A DNA stretch of 64,000 nt. Source: VSJD01 sp964617825 (GTDB taxonomy: Bacteria > Verrucomicrobiota > Kiritimatiellia > JAAZAB01). Below the pieces are notes generated by a model. That model was not told the DNA's origin. It did not search any database and saw only the letters and a list, made by a program, of their open reading frames with translations. Made by a program: the position numbers and the translations under genes. Below are positions 8,703 to 18,306 of the stretch, piece after piece. Location of the stretch: the NCBI GenBank assembly GCA_964617825.1, contig CAZTWL010000003.1:62001-126000 (forward strand), read 5' to 3'. The number at the start of each line of letters is the position of its first letter. Position 1 is the stretch's first letter.

Positions 8703-10151
8703 ATGACGTTGCGTGGTCAGGAAAAATCGCCGCGGGAGTCGTGCGGCCTGTTTGGCGTTTACGGGGTGCCGGATGCAGCGTGCCTGATCTATCAGGGTTT
8801 GTTTGCGCTTCAGCATCGCGGGCAGGAAGGCGCGGGGATTGTAACCAGCGATGGCCAGCGGGTTTTCTCGGCCAAAGGCATGGGGCTGGTCAACGATGTG
8901 TTTTCGGCCAAGTCCTGGGGCGATTTGCCGGGCCAGGTGGGCATCGGCCATGTGCGCTATTCCACAACCGGCTCGACCAGGATTCAGAATGTCCAGCCGC
9001 TGGTCGCGGAATGCAGCGACGGTATCTGGGCCATTGCCCACAACGGCAACCTGATCAATGCCGGAAGCCTGCGGCGGATGTACCGGGAAGCCGGCGCGAT
9101 TTTCCAGACCAGCACGGATAGCGAAGTCCTGATTCATCTGCTTGCTGACCCCATGTATCGCTTGCGGCCAATGCGCGTGGCGCGCGCCTTGAACGAACTC
9201 CGCGGCGCCTTTGCTTTCCTGTTGATGACCCGGAATTGTTTGATGGCGGCGCGGGACCCGCTGGGATTCAAGCCGCTTTCGATCGGGAAGCTGGCCGCCG
9301 GGTATGTCTTTGCCAGCGAAACCTGCGCCCTGACCCAGGTGGGCGCGGAATACATCCGGGATGTCCAACCCGGGGAACTGGTGATCGTGGACAAAGATGG
9401 CCTGAAAAGTTCGCAGTTCGCTTCGGCGCCTGGTCAGTGCCAGGCACAGTGTATTTTCGAGCATGTGTATTTTGCCCGGCCGGACAGCCAGGTGTTCGGC
9501 GAGAGCGTCCATGGCATCCGCTGTCAGCTTGGCTTGCGGTTGGCCCGGGAACAGCCGGCCAAAGCGGATATTGTCGTCGCCGTGCCGGACAGCGGCAACG
9601 CCGCGGCCCTGGGTTACTCGCGCGGCAGCGGCATTCCTTTGGACTATGGGTTTATCCGGAACCATTACGTCGGCCGGACGTTCATCATGCCCAAGGAGCG
9701 ACAGCGCTCCGAGGGCGCGGACATGAAACTGGCCGTGGTGCGGGACGTGGTGGCCGGCAAACGCGTCGTGGTGGTGGATGACTCCATTATCCGCGGCAAC
9801 ACGGCGCGCCGGCGGGTCGCCGCCTTGAAGGAGGCCGGCGCCCGTGAAATTCATTTGCGGATTGCCTGCCCGCCGGTGAAGCATCCTTGCTTTTTCGGAA
9901 TTGACTTTCCCACGCAGACTGAATTGATCGCCGGGCAGCGCTCGATCGACGAAATTTGCCGTTTCCTTGGCGCGGATTCGCTGGGCTACTTGAGCCTGGA
10001 GGGTTTGCTGGCGCCTTTCCGTCTGCCGCGCGCCTATTGTACCGCCTGTTTTTCCGGCGCGTATCCGGTTGATGTGGGCGAGGTGCAGGGCAAGACGGAA
10101 TTGGAAGAGGGCGCGCCGGTCGATGGTCTGCTGCCAAAATTCAGTTGCTGA
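8703..10151 (+). CDS. purF: Amidophosphoribosyltransferase
   Basis: PurF catalyses the first committed purine step, PRPP plus glutamine to phosphoribosylamine. The 482-residue product has a short propeptide and Cys14 (ESCGLFGVYG) as N-terminal nucleophile, then a class II amidotransferase domain with LQHRGQEGAG. The phosphoribosyltransferase domain has the PRPP loop VVVVDDSIIRGNT. Cysteines at QCIFEHVYF, HPCFFGIDF and YCTACFSG match the 4Fe-4S ligands of the Bacillus-type enzyme, so this is the iron-sulfur class rather than the E. coli class. A strong GAGGAGG-like site (GATGAGGAGGAATG) precedes ATG 8703. It begins 86 bp after gdhA and ends 71 bp before pyrG. Confidence 0.96.
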   Translation: MTLRGQEKSPRESCGLFGVYGVPDAACLIYQGLFALQHRGQEGAGIVTSDGQRVFSAKGMGLVNDVFSAKSWGDLPGQVGIGHVRYSTTGSTRIQNVQPLVAECSDGIWAIAHNGNLINAGSLRRMYREAGAIFQTSTDSEVLIHLLADPMYRLRPMRVARALNELRGAFAFLLMTRNCLMAARDPLGFKPLSIGKLAAGYVFASETCALTQVGAEYIRDVQPGELVIVDKDGLKSSQFASAPGQCQAQCIFEHVYFARPDSQVFGESVHGIRCQLGLRLAREQPAKADIVVAVPDSGNAAALGYSRGSGIPLDYGFIRNHYVGRTFIMPKERQRSEGADMKLAVVRDVVAGKRVVVVDDSIIRGNTARRRVAALKEAGAREIHLRIACPPVKHPCFFGIDFPTQTELIAGQRSIDEICRFLGADSLGYLSLEGLLAPFRLPRAYCTACFSGAYPVDVGEVQGKTELEEGAPVDGLLPKFSC

Positions 10152-10222
10152 GCGTGACGCGCGCGTCCGTTTTATTTAAATGATTCCTGTCGCCTGGAAT
10201 CGGATGGCCTGCGGGAGGGTCA

Positions 10223-11848
10223 ATGCAAGCTTTACATCATGTGACCAAACATATCTTTATCACCGGCGGGGTGGTGTCATCGCTCGGCAAGGGAATTACG
10301 GCGGCTTCATTGGGGCTCTTGCTGTCGCGCCGGGGCTACCGCGTCCGCATGCAAAAACTGGATCCCTATCTCAACGTGGATGCCGGCACAATGTCGCCAT
10401 TTCAGCATGGCGAGGTGTATGTGACCGCCGATGGCGCGGAAACGGACCTGGATCTGGGCCATTATGAACGGATTGCCGGGGTCGCCTGCACGCGCGACAG
10501 CAATTATACCACCGGCCGCATTTACAGCGCGGTCATTGCCCGCGAACGGCAGGGCGGCTACCTTGGCAAAACCGTCCAGGTTGTGCCGCATATCACCGAC
10601 GAGATCAAGGCGGCGATTGCCTCGCTTGACGGCGATGACGTCGATATTGCCATTACCGAAATCGGCGGCACGGTCGGCGATATCGAATCCCTTCCGTTCC
10701 TGGAGGCCATTCGCGAGTATCGCCAGGCCATCGGACGCCAGAATGGCTTGTTTATCCACCTGACGCTCGTGCCTTACATCCGGGCGGCCGGCGAAATGAA
10801 AACCAAGCCGTCCCAGCAATCGGTCGGCATCCTGCGGACCATCGGCATCATTCCCGATATCCTGGTGTGCCGCTGCGAGCAGCACTTGACGCGCGAGCAC
10901 CGGGAAAAAATGGCCTTGTTCTGCAATGTGGATCTGAGCCTGGTCATCGAGGAAGTCGATGTGGCCCACTCGATATACGAAGTGCCGCTCGATTTGGCGC
11001 GGCAGAGCATGGATGTTTATATCCTGGAAATGTTGAATCTCCACGTGCGTCCGCTGGCGATGCAGGATTGGGAGACCATGCTGGCCGCGCAGTTGAGTCC
11101 GCAAGCCGGAACGGTGGAGATCGCCGTGGTCGGCAAATACGTGAGTTTGAAAGATGCCTATAAAAGCATCTATGAGGCCCTGATGCATGCCGGCATAGCC
11201 CATCATGCCGGCGTTCGTATCCGCCAGGTCGAGTCTGAGGATATCGAAAAACAGGGCTGCGAAGCGTTGCTTAAGGACGTTCAGGGGATCCTGGTTCCCG
11301 GCGGATTCGGCGATCGCGGCATCGAGGGCAAGATCGCGGCGGTGCAATATGCCCGCACACGCGGGGTTCCTTTCCTGGGTATCTGCCTCGGGATGCAATG
11401 CGCCGTGATCGAGTTCGCCCGCAATGTTTGCGGTCTGAACGGGGCCAACAGTACGGAATTCGAGCCGCAGACGGCGCATCCCGTCGTCGACCAGATGGAG
11501 GACCAGAAACGCCAGACGGCCAAGGGCGGCACCATGCGTCTGGGACTTTTTCCCTGCGTCCTGGCCGAGGCGACGAAAACCCGGGCGGCCTACGGCGTGG
11601 CCGCCGTTGCCGAACGCCACCGCCACCGTTACGAGTTCAACAACCGCTATCGCGCAAAGATGGAAGCGCAAGGCCTGGTCTTTGCGGGCATCAATCCGGC
11701 GTCACGCCTGGTCGAGGTTGTCGAACTGGCGGCGCACCCCTGGTTCGTCGCGTGCCAGTTTCACCCCGAGTTTCAGTCAACTCCCCTGCGGCCTCATCCT
11801 TTATTCCGCGATTTTATCAAGGCGGCCATGAGCCAGGGGGCGCAGTGA
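10223..11848 (+). CDS. pyrG: CTP synthase
   Basis: CTP synthase aminates UTP to CTP with glutamine and ATP in the cytosol. The 541-residue protein has the N-terminal synthase domain (ITGGVVSSLGKG P-loop, then LDPYLNVDAGTMSP) and a C-terminal class I amidotransferase domain. The domain's nucleophile is Cys388 in FLGICLGMQ, and its His and Glu lie in CQFHPEFQST. Length is normal. GGGAGG about 5 bases before ATG 10223 sets the start. It lies 21 bp before carB, so pyrG, carB and carA are probably cotranscribed. All three handle the pyrimidine branch or glutamine amide transfer. Confidence 0.97.
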   Translation: MQALHHVTKHIFITGGVVSSLGKGITAASLGLLLSRRGYRVRMQKLDPYLNVDAGTMSPFQHGEVYVTADGAETDLDLGHYERIAGVACTRDSNYTTGRIYSAVIARERQGGYLGKTVQVVPHITDEIKAAIASLDGDDVDIAITEIGGTVGDIESLPFLEAIREYRQAIGRQNGLFIHLTLVPYIRAAGEMKTKPSQQSVGILRTIGIIPDILVCRCEQHLTREHREKMALFCNVDLSLVIEEVDVAHSIYEVPLDLARQSMDVYILEMLNLHVRPLAMQDWETMLAAQLSPQAGTVEIAVVGKYVSLKDAYKSIYEALMHAGIAHHAGVRIRQVESEDIEKQGCEALLKDVQGILVPGGFGDRGIEGKIAAVQYARTRGVPFLGICLGMQCAVIEFARNVCGLNGANSTEFEPQTAHPVVDQMEDQKRQTAKGGTMRLGLFPCVLAEATKTRAAYGVAAVAERHRHRYEFNNRYRAKMEAQGLVFAGINPASRLVEVVELAAHPWFVACQFHPEFQSTPLRPHPLFRDFIKAAMSQGAQ

Positions 11849-11869
11849 GGGAAATAGGATTCGCGCGCG

Positions 11870-14800
11870 ATGCCTAAAAGAACCGACATCAAGAAGATCA
11901 TGCTCATCGGCGCCGGACCGATCGTCATTGGCCAGGCCTGCGAGTTCGATTATTCCGGCGTGCAGGCGTGCAAGGCGCTCAAGGAGGAAGGCTACGAACT
12001 GGTCCTGGTCAACAGCAATCCGGCCACGATCATGACCGATCCCGAATTTGCCGACCGCACTTACCTGGAGCCGTTGACCGAGCCGATTCTGGAGGAAATC
12101 ATCCGCCGTGAGCGGCCGGATGCGATCCTGCCGACGCTGGGGGGACAAACCGCGCTCAACCTGGCCATAGCCCTGCACGATCATGGTGTGCTGCGGCGCT
12201 ACCAGGTGGAAATGATCGGCGCCCGGGCGGAAGTGATCCGCAAGGCGGAGGATCGCAATCTGTTTAAGGAGGCGATGACGAAAATCGGCATGGATGTGCC
12301 GCATGGCCAATCCGCGCATTCTCTGGAAGAGGCGCTGAAGATTCAGGCCGCCATGGACGTGTTCCCGCTGATCATTCGGCCCGGATTTACGTTGGGCGGT
12401 TCCGGCGGTGGGATTGCCCGGAATGAAACGGAGTTCCGGACCATTGTCAGCCGCGGCTTGGCGTACAGTCTCAATTCCGAGGTGTTGATCGAGGAATCGG
12501 TGATCGGCTGGAAGGAATTCGAACTGGAGGTCATGCGGGACCGGAAGGATAATTGCGTAATAATCTGTTCCATCGAGAATATCGATCCCATGGGTGTGCA
12601 CACGGGCGATAGCGTCACCGTGGCTCCGGCCCAGACGCTGACCGACCGCGAATATCAGCGCATGCGGGATGCCACCCTGGCCGTGATCCGCGAAATTGGC
12701 GTGGAAACCGGCGGGGCGAATGTCCAGTGGGCGGTCAATCCGGCCAATGGCCGCATGGTGATTATCGAGATGAATCCGCGCGTTTCGCGATCCAGCGCGC
12801 TGGCCTCCAAAGCCACCGGATTTCCGATTGCCCGGATCGCGGCCAAGCTGGCGGTCGGTTACACGCTGGATGAATTGCGCAACGATATTACCCGCGAGAC
12901 TCCGGCGTGTTTCGAACCCGCGATCGATTACGTGGTTACCAAGGTTCCGCGGTTTGCATTCGAAAAATTCCCCGCCGCCGATACGACTTTGGGAACGCAA
13001 ATGAAATCGGTGGGCGAAACCATGAGCATCGGGCGGACATTCAAGGAGTCGTTTCAAAAAGCCTTGCGCTCGCTGGAGACCGGGCGGGCCGGTTTCGGCG
13101 CGGACGGCAAGGATGGTCCGCAGGAATGTCTGGCGGATGCCGAATTGGCCGCTGAACTGGTGCGGCCGAATGCGCAACGCCTGTTTGCCGTCCGGGCGGC
13201 TTTCAAGCGGGGCTGGTCGGTAGCGCGCATTGCGGAGCTGACCCAAATCGATCCCTGGTTCCTGGGCCATTTTGAGGAACTGGCCGCCTTTGAGGACGAA
13301 ATCCGTTCGGCGCGCGACATCGCCGGTCTGAAACAAAACGCGGCCCTGTTTCGCCAGGCCAAGGCCTTTGGCTATGCGGACCGGCAGATCGCTTTTCTCC
13401 TGGGCGCCACGGAAGCCGAGGTGCGCCAGGCCCGTGAATCCATCGGCCTGACGCCGGTCTTCAATCTCGTTGACACCTGCGCGGCGGAGTTCAAGGCCTT
13501 AACGCCTTATTATTATTCGACCTATGGCACGCTGGACGAATGTCGCCCCGAAGGGCGCCGGAAAATCATGATCCTGGGAGGCGGTCCCAACCGGATCGGG
13601 CAGGGGATTGAATTCGATTATTGTTGTGTGCATGCCTCGTTCGCGCTGCGCCAGGCGGGTTTTGCCACCATCATGGTGAACAGCAACCCGGAGACGGTCA
13701 GCACGGATTACGACACGAGCGATCGTTTGTACTTCGAGCCGTTGACTTTGGAAGACGTGCTGCATATTTACCGCCGCGAGCAATGTTGGGGAGTTATTGT
13801 CCAGTTCGGCGGCCAAACGCCGCTCAACCTGGCCAAGTCCCTGGAACAGAACGGCGTCCGGATCATCGGGACATCTTCCGCCAGCATCGAGGCGGCGGAG
13901 GACCGCAAGCTGTTTCATGAACTGATTACCCGGCTGGGTATTCGCCAGCCGGATAGCGGGCTGGCGGTCAGCGTCGAGGAGGCCGCGCAGATTGCCGGCC
14001 GGATCGGTTTCCCGGTGCTCATGCGCCCTTCCTTCGTGCTCGGCGGACGCGCCATGGTCATTGTCTACAGCCAGGCGGCCTTGCGCAAATATATGGCCGA
14101 AGCCGTTGAGGTTTCCGAGGATCGCCCGGTCCTGATCGACGACTTTCTGGATAACGCCGTGGAGGTTGATGTGGACTGTGTTGCCGACGGCGACACGGTG
14201 GTTATCGGCGGGATTATGGAGCATGTTGAGCAGGCGGGCATCCATTCCGGCGACAGCGCCTGCATGATTCCGGCCCCCACGCTTTCCGAGCCGGCCAAGG
14301 CCGCGATCCGCAAGCACACCACCGAACTGGCCATGGCGTTGAAGGTCTGCGGATTAATGAATGTCCAGTACGCGGTCAAGGATGGCACGGTCTATGTGCT
14401 GGAGGTCAATCCGCGGGCCTCGCGCACAATTCCCTTTGTCAGCAAGGCCATCGGAGTGCCGTTGGCCAAGCTGGCGGCGCTGGTGATGGCTGGAAATAAA
14501 CTTAAGGACCTGGGCTTTACCCGCGAGGTTCTGCCGCGGCATGCGTCGGTGAAAGAGGCGGTGTTCCCGTTTGTGCGCTTTCCCGGAATCGATACCGTTC
14601 TCAGTCCCGAGATGAAGTCGACGGGCGAAGTCATGGGGATCGATATGAATTTCGGCATGGCCTTTCTGAAAAGCCAGGTGGCGGCAGGCAATGTGCTTCC
14701 GGTTAACGGCAGCGTTTTTGTGAGCGTGCGGGATTCGGACAAGGAGGCCGTCCTGCCTTTGGCGCGGCGGTTGTGTGCCCTGGGGTTTGTCGTTTATGCC

Positions 14801-15148
14801 ACGGAAGGCACCAGTACCGTTTTGCGCAATAACGGCATTCCCAGTCAGGCGATCTTTCGCATCTCCTCCGGCCGGCCCAATGTGTTGGATATGATCCTGG
14901 AAAAAAAGGTCGGCTGGATCGTGAGCACGCCCTCCAGCGGGGAAAGTCCCCGCGTCGATGAGGTCAAGATGCGGGCCGAGGCCGTGATCCGGGGAATTCC
15001 CATTACCACGACGCTCAATGGCTTGGAAGCGGCCGTTAAAGGCCTGGAAACGTTTCGGGAAACCCGGCGGATGGAGGTCTGCAGTATCCAGGAATATCAC
15101 CGGCATGCCCCGCGCCTGAAACTGCCCGGGGTGGAGGAAGGCTCATGA
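11870..15148 (+). CDS. carB: Carbamoyl-phosphate synthase, large subunit
   Basis: The 1092-residue large subunit makes carbamoyl phosphate from bicarbonate, two ATP and ammonia delivered by CarA; the product feeds pyrimidines and arginine. Two homologous halves are visible. The first begins KKIMLIGAGPIVIGQACEFD, the second near residue 564 with ILGGGPNRIGQGIEFDY. Each holds an ATP-grasp domain. The last 150 or so residues form the MGS-like allosteric domain that usually binds UMP or ornithine. Length is close to the usual 1070-1080. The stop codon overlaps the carA start in ATGA. The order carB then carA is the reverse of E. coli and most bacteria. Confidence 0.97.
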   Translation: MPKRTDIKKIMLIGAGPIVIGQACEFDYSGVQACKALKEEGYELVLVNSNPATIMTDPEFADRTYLEPLTEPILEEIIRRERPDAILPTLGGQTALNLAIALHDHGVLRRYQVEMIGARAEVIRKAEDRNLFKEAMTKIGMDVPHGQSAHSLEEALKIQAAMDVFPLIIRPGFTLGGSGGGIARNETEFRTIVSRGLAYSLNSEVLIEESVIGWKEFELEVMRDRKDNCVIICSIENIDPMGVHTGDSVTVAPAQTLTDREYQRMRDATLAVIREIGVETGGANVQWAVNPANGRMVIIEMNPRVSRSSALASKATGFPIARIAAKLAVGYTLDELRNDITRETPACFEPAIDYVVTKVPRFAFEKFPAADTTLGTQMKSVGETMSIGRTFKESFQKALRSLETGRAGFGADGKDGPQECLADAELAAELVRPNAQRLFAVRAAFKRGWSVARIAELTQIDPWFLGHFEELAAFEDEIRSARDIAGLKQNAALFRQAKAFGYADRQIAFLLGATEAEVRQARESIGLTPVFNLVDTCAAEFKALTPYYYSTYGTLDECRPEGRRKIMILGGGPNRIGQGIEFDYCCVHASFALRQAGFATIMVNSNPETVSTDYDTSDRLYFEPLTLEDVLHIYRREQCWGVIVQFGGQTPLNLAKSLEQNGVRIIGTSSASIEAAEDRKLFHELITRLGIRQPDSGLAVSVEEAAQIAGRIGFPVLMRPSFVLGGRAMVIVYSQAALRKYMAEAVEVSEDRPVLIDDFLDNAVEVDVDCVADGDTVVIGGIMEHVEQAGIHSGDSACMIPAPTLSEPAKAAIRKHTTELAMALKVCGLMNVQYAVKDGTVYVLEVNPRASRTIPFVSKAIGVPLAKLAALVMAGNKLKDLGFTREVLPRHASVKEAVFPFVRFPGIDTVLSPEMKSTGEVMGIDMNFGMAFLKSQVAAGNVLPVNGSVFVSVRDSDKEAVLPLARRLCALGFVVYATEGTSTVLRNNGIPSQAIFRISSGRPNVLDMILEKKVGWIVSTPSSGESPRVDEVKMRAEAVIRGIPITTTLNGLEAAVKGLETFRETRRMEVCSIQEYHRHAPRLKLPGVEEGS

Positions 15149-16305
15149 ATTCAAAATGGAATTGGCGGGCGCAAAGGGAACAGGCGGCGTTCCTGGCCCT
15201 GGCGGATGGATCCGTGTTCCATGGTTATTCTGTGGGCGCCTGCACCGATAAGCTGGGCGAGGTGGTCTTCAACACCGGCATGACCGGTTATCAGGAAATA
15301 TTAAGCGATCCTTCGTACAGCGGCCAGCTGGTTACCATGACTTGCCCGGAAATAGGAAATACCGGAATCAATGCCGCGGATATGGAATCTGCCCGGCTGT
15401 TTGCCAATGGCTTCATCCTGCACGGGATGAATGCGCCCAGCAGCTGGCGCGCGGAGGGTTCGCTTGAAGAATGCCTGCGGCGCAATAACATCCCGGCAAT
15501 TGCCGGCATCGATACGCGCGCGCTCACCGCCAAACTCCGGGATCAGGGAACGCTCAAAGGTTGTCTGGTGGTGTCCGCTAAAATTACCGGGCAGCAGGCC
15601 GTGCAGCGCGCGAAGGAGTGGGGCGGACTGGATGGGCAGGATTATGCGGCCAAAGTCAGCTGTCAACAGCCTTATCAGTGGGATGCGACGGGAAAAATAT
15701 CGGCATCCTGGGGAATTGCCGATAGTTTGCCGCGCGCCGACTTGAATGTCGTGGCCTACGATTTCGGCATCAAATGGAATATTCTCAGGAGCATGCGGCG
15801 GAACGGTATGGCAGTTACGGTCGTGCCGGCGCGCACTTCCGCCGCCGAGGTGCTGGCGCTAAAGCCCCGGGGCGTTTTCCTTTCTAATGGTCCGGCCGAT
15901 CCGGCGGCCGTGACTTACGCAATTGAGAATGCGCGCCAATTGATCGGCAAGGTTCCGCTGATGGGCATTTGTCTCGGGCACCAGATCCTGGGCCTGGCCT
16001 GCGGCGCCAAAACATATCGGCTCAAGTTCGGGCACCATGGCTGCAACCATCCGGTAAAAGATTTAAAGACATCCCGCGTTGAAATAACCTCGCAGAATCA
16101 TAATTTTGCGATCGATCCGGACTCGATCGATCCGGCGGCGCTTGCCGTCACTCACCTCAACCTGAACGATCGGACGGTTGAAGGCTTTGAACATAAAAAT
16201 GCGCCCCTGTTTGCGGTGCAGTATCATCCCGAAGCTTGTCCCGGACCGCACGATCCGTATTATCTCTTCCATCGGTTTCGGGATCTCATGCTCAGCGCCC
16301 GCTGA
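15145..16305 (+). CDS. carA: Carbamoyl-phosphate synthase, small (glutaminase) subunit
   Basis: CarA hydrolyses glutamine and channels ammonia to CarB. The 386-residue protein has the N-terminal CPSase small-chain domain (GEVVFNTGMTGYQEI, and NNIPAIAGIDTRALT further on) and a C-terminal class I amidotransferase. The nucleophile is Cys276 in GICLGHQ, and the His and Glu lie in AVQYHPEACPGP. Its ATG overlaps the carB stop by 4 bp, so translation is coupled and equal amounts of the subunits are likely. It is the last plus-strand gene of the nitrogen block and faces the EamA gene across 130 bp without an obvious terminator hairpin. Confidence 0.96.
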   Translation: MNSKWNWRAQREQAAFLALADGSVFHGYSVGACTDKLGEVVFNTGMTGYQEILSDPSYSGQLVTMTCPEIGNTGINAADMESARLFANGFILHGMNAPSSWRAEGSLEECLRRNNIPAIAGIDTRALTAKLRDQGTLKGCLVVSAKITGQQAVQRAKEWGGLDGQDYAAKVSCQQPYQWDATGKISASWGIADSLPRADLNVVAYDFGIKWNILRSMRRNGMAVTVVPARTSAAEVLALKPRGVFLSNGPADPAAVTYAIENARQLIGKVPLMGICLGHQILGLACGAKTYRLKFGHHGCNHPVKDLKTSRVEITSQNHNFAIDPDSIDPAALAVTHLNLNDRTVEGFEHKNAPLFAVQYHPEACPGPHDPYYLFHRFRDLMLSAR

Positions 16306-16435
16306 GAAGGATGGGTTTGGCGCGAAGACCCTGGTTGCAAACCGGAAGAAGTTCCTGTCGCGGTCCGGCGTTGCGGAAAGCTTGCGGTTCTTTTCTGAAC
16401 ATTCCAAGGCGCGCCAGCCGCAGGCTTTGGCCGGT

Positions 16436-17326
16436 TCAGGCCGTTTTCCTCCGGAATCCGATAAGGGCAACGCCGGCCAGAATGATGCCGACGCCCAGGG
16501 CGTTGGTCAATTGCATGCGTTCGCCGAGCAGGCACCAGGCAAGAACGATGGTAAAGGCCGGCGTCAGGTATTGCATCACGTTCAGCAGGGAAAGATCGAT
16601 CAGGCGCAAGGCCTCGTACCAGGCAAAAAAGGCCAAGGCCGTGGGAAAGACGGCCAGATACAAAATCAGGCTCCAGGCGAACCAGCCGCGCGGCCAGACG
16701 CAGGACGTTGGCGCGGCCAGCCAGACCAGCGCCAGCTCCGCGGCGCCCAGGAGCATGACCCACATGGTGGCCGAGTATCCGCCCAGCCGCTGGGTCGTGC
16801 TTTTGCTGAAAACCGAGTAGATGGCCCAGCACAAGGCGGAAGCGAGCACCAGCAGGTCCCCGGCGTTTCGGTTCCAACTGCCCTGCAGGCCGTGGGACGT
16901 GATCACGCCGACAACCATCAGGGCGCCAACCATGCTCATCAGAATGCCGGCCAGGTTTATCCACGCGAACCGTTCGCCGATAAAAAGTCCCATGAACAAA
17001 ATAAAAATGGGATTGAGTTGCATGATGAGCGAGCTGTTGATGGCCGTCGTGCGCTGCTGGCCGAAAAAGAGCAGAACGCTCATGCCGCCGATGCCGAAGA
17101 GCGCCAGGAGCGCCATGGAACCGAGGTCGCGGAAGCGCGGCCGCGTTAATGTTTTGCGGCGGAACAGCAAGCCGAAGGTCAAGAGCGTGATTGCGCCCAG
17201 CGCAAATCGAATAAGCGATAAAGTCAGCGGGTCCACCAGATTGTGCGCCATCAGGTGCCGCGCGCAAACGAACGTGGTGCTCCAAAGGAAGGCGCTGAGT
17301 AACGAATAAAACACACCGATTTTCAT
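16436..17326 (-). CDS. EamA/DMT-family membrane transporter
   Basis: A 296-residue integral membrane protein of the drug/metabolite transporter superfamily, with about ten predicted membrane segments in two EamA repeats (first from VFYSLLSAFLWSTTF, second from AGDLLVLASALCWAIYS). Members export amino acids, metabolites or drugs; the substrate here cannot be read from sequence. I chose ATG 17326 (MKIGVFYS) because the first helix begins there; the frame is open 77 residues further upstream but that stretch is not family-like. No strong ribosome site is visible. It is a single gene, convergent with carA and divergent from the FHA gene. Confidence 0.85.
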   Translation of the reverse strand: MKIGVFYSLLSAFLWSTTFVCARHLMAHNLVDPLTLSLIRFALGAITLLTFGLLFRRKTLTRPRFRDLGSMALLALFGIGGMSVLLFFGQQRTTAINSSLIMQLNPIFILFMGLFIGERFAWINLAGILMSMVGALMVVGVITSHGLQGSWNRNAGDLLVLASALCWAIYSVFSKSTTQRLGGYSATMWVMLLGAAELALVWLAAPTSCVWPRGWFAWSLILYLAVFPTALAFFAWYEALRLIDLSLLNVMQYLTPAFTIVLAWCLLGERMQLTNALGVGIILAGVALIGFRRKTA

Positions 17327-17717
17327 GCAGCCCTGGTTAGTGCAAGCGGTTCCGGATGTTAAAATCTTAATGGAATTGGTGTTGTTCTCGAACCAGGCAT
17401 GCACTATAACCGACGCCGGTTGCAAAGCAAGGGCAATGAACCCGGAACAGGCGCACAAGAAAGCGCCGGACGGCAAACAGCCGACCTTGATCCTTTCCGG
17501 CGATTTTATGCGTTGCGGCTTCGTGCGCCTCTCGCAGTTTGCCGTTTTCCGTGTCATTCCGCCGCGTTTGGTTGCCTGCCGGTTCGGTTAATTCGATGCT
17601 TCGAAAAAGTTATCTCGGATTGGGAATTGACATGCGCGGAAAAACGTGCCATTAATCAACTTCATTTTTATTCGCGAATAGACTTGTTCGTCAGGCGCTG
17701 TTCAGGAGGCAGTATTC
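17327..17717. other. Intergenic region between EamA and FHA genes
   Basis: These 391 bp separate two divergent genes. I see no credible gene or RNA. The left side should hold the EamA promoter, of which I recognise no clear form. The right side holds the FHA-gene promoter listed separately and AGGAGG at 17704-17709. Confidence 0.45.
17627..17656 (+). promoter_or_regulatory. Candidate sigma70-type promoter for the FHA gene
   Basis: A perfect TTGACA at 17627-17632 is followed after 18 bases by ATTAAT at 17651-17656, which matches four of six bases of TATAAT. It lies about 60 bases before the GTG start of the FHA gene, a suitable distance. Confidence 0.5.
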
Positions 17718-18218
17718 GTGGCTTATCTCATGGGCATGTCAGGCTCGGTCAAGGGGCAGAAGTTCGAGATCGTCAAGGATCGCATGACCATTGGCCGGAA
17801 TCCGGTCAACGACGTGGTGCTTACGGATGAGGCCGTCTCGTCTCAGCATTGCTATGTGGCTAAGCGCGGAGCGGGCTATGTCATGCGCGATCTCAATTCC
17901 ACCAACGGCACCATGCTGAATTTCGAGCGGATCAAGGATGAAGTCGAGCTCAAGCCCAAGCACGTGATCCAAATCGGCTCATGCGAATTCATGTTCGAAA
18001 GCGATGCGGGAGACAACGCCGGGACTTCCTCGACTTCGATGACCCAGGTGGTGGTGGATGGGGGTCGGCCGGTGATCAATCCGAACTTTTTCGAAAGCGT
18101 CTCGCCCTTCGGCACGCGCCGGAAAAACAACCGGAACCTGTGGCTGGTGGTGTTCGTGGTGATCGGCCTGGCCGCCCTGGCCAGTCTCACGATTTTCCTG
18201 GTCCAGATTGTCAAGTAA
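17718..18218 (+). CDS. FHA-domain protein with C-terminal membrane anchor
   Basis: This 166-residue protein has an N-terminal forkhead-associated domain (about 5-95) and one C-terminal membrane helix (about 142-163, WLVVFVVIGLAALASL). FHA domains bind phosphothreonine peptides. The key residues are present: Gly26-Arg27, Ser41 and His44 (SSQH), Asn63-Gly64 (STNGT). The linker is rich in Ser, Thr and Asn. The orientation implies a cytoplasmic FHA domain tethered to the inner membrane. GTG 17718 was chosen because AGGAGG lies 8 bases upstream. No Ser/Thr kinase or phosphatase lies nearby; the next gene encodes a pseudopilin, and FHA proteins are known to occur with some secretion systems. The partner is unknown. 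Confidence 0.85.
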   Translation: MAYLMGMSGSVKGQKFEIVKDRMTIGRNPVNDVVLTDEAVSSQHCYVAKRGAGYVMRDLNSTNGTMLNFERIKDEVELKPKHVIQIGSCEFMFESDAGDNAGTSSTSMTQVVVDGGRPVINPNFFESVSPFGTRRKNNRNLWLVVFVVIGLAALASLTIFLVQIVK

Positions 18219-18306
18219 CCCGCTGTCGCGCCTGCAATCATCAGCCCTCGGCCGATTTGGTTCGAATTCGGTTCGTAAAAGGCGGCGGTCTTCGAGATAC
18301 TTCGCG

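Noticed and set aside
10307..13336. Long minus-strand frames opposite pyrG and carB
   Set aside because: Both strands are open because of codon bias. The plus-strand frames contain complete, conserved enzymes and the opposite frames contain nothing recognisable.
17327..17557. A 77-residue N-terminal extension of the EamA transporter
   Set aside because: EamA proteins begin at the first membrane helix. The extension is polar with scattered Cys and has no ribosome site.
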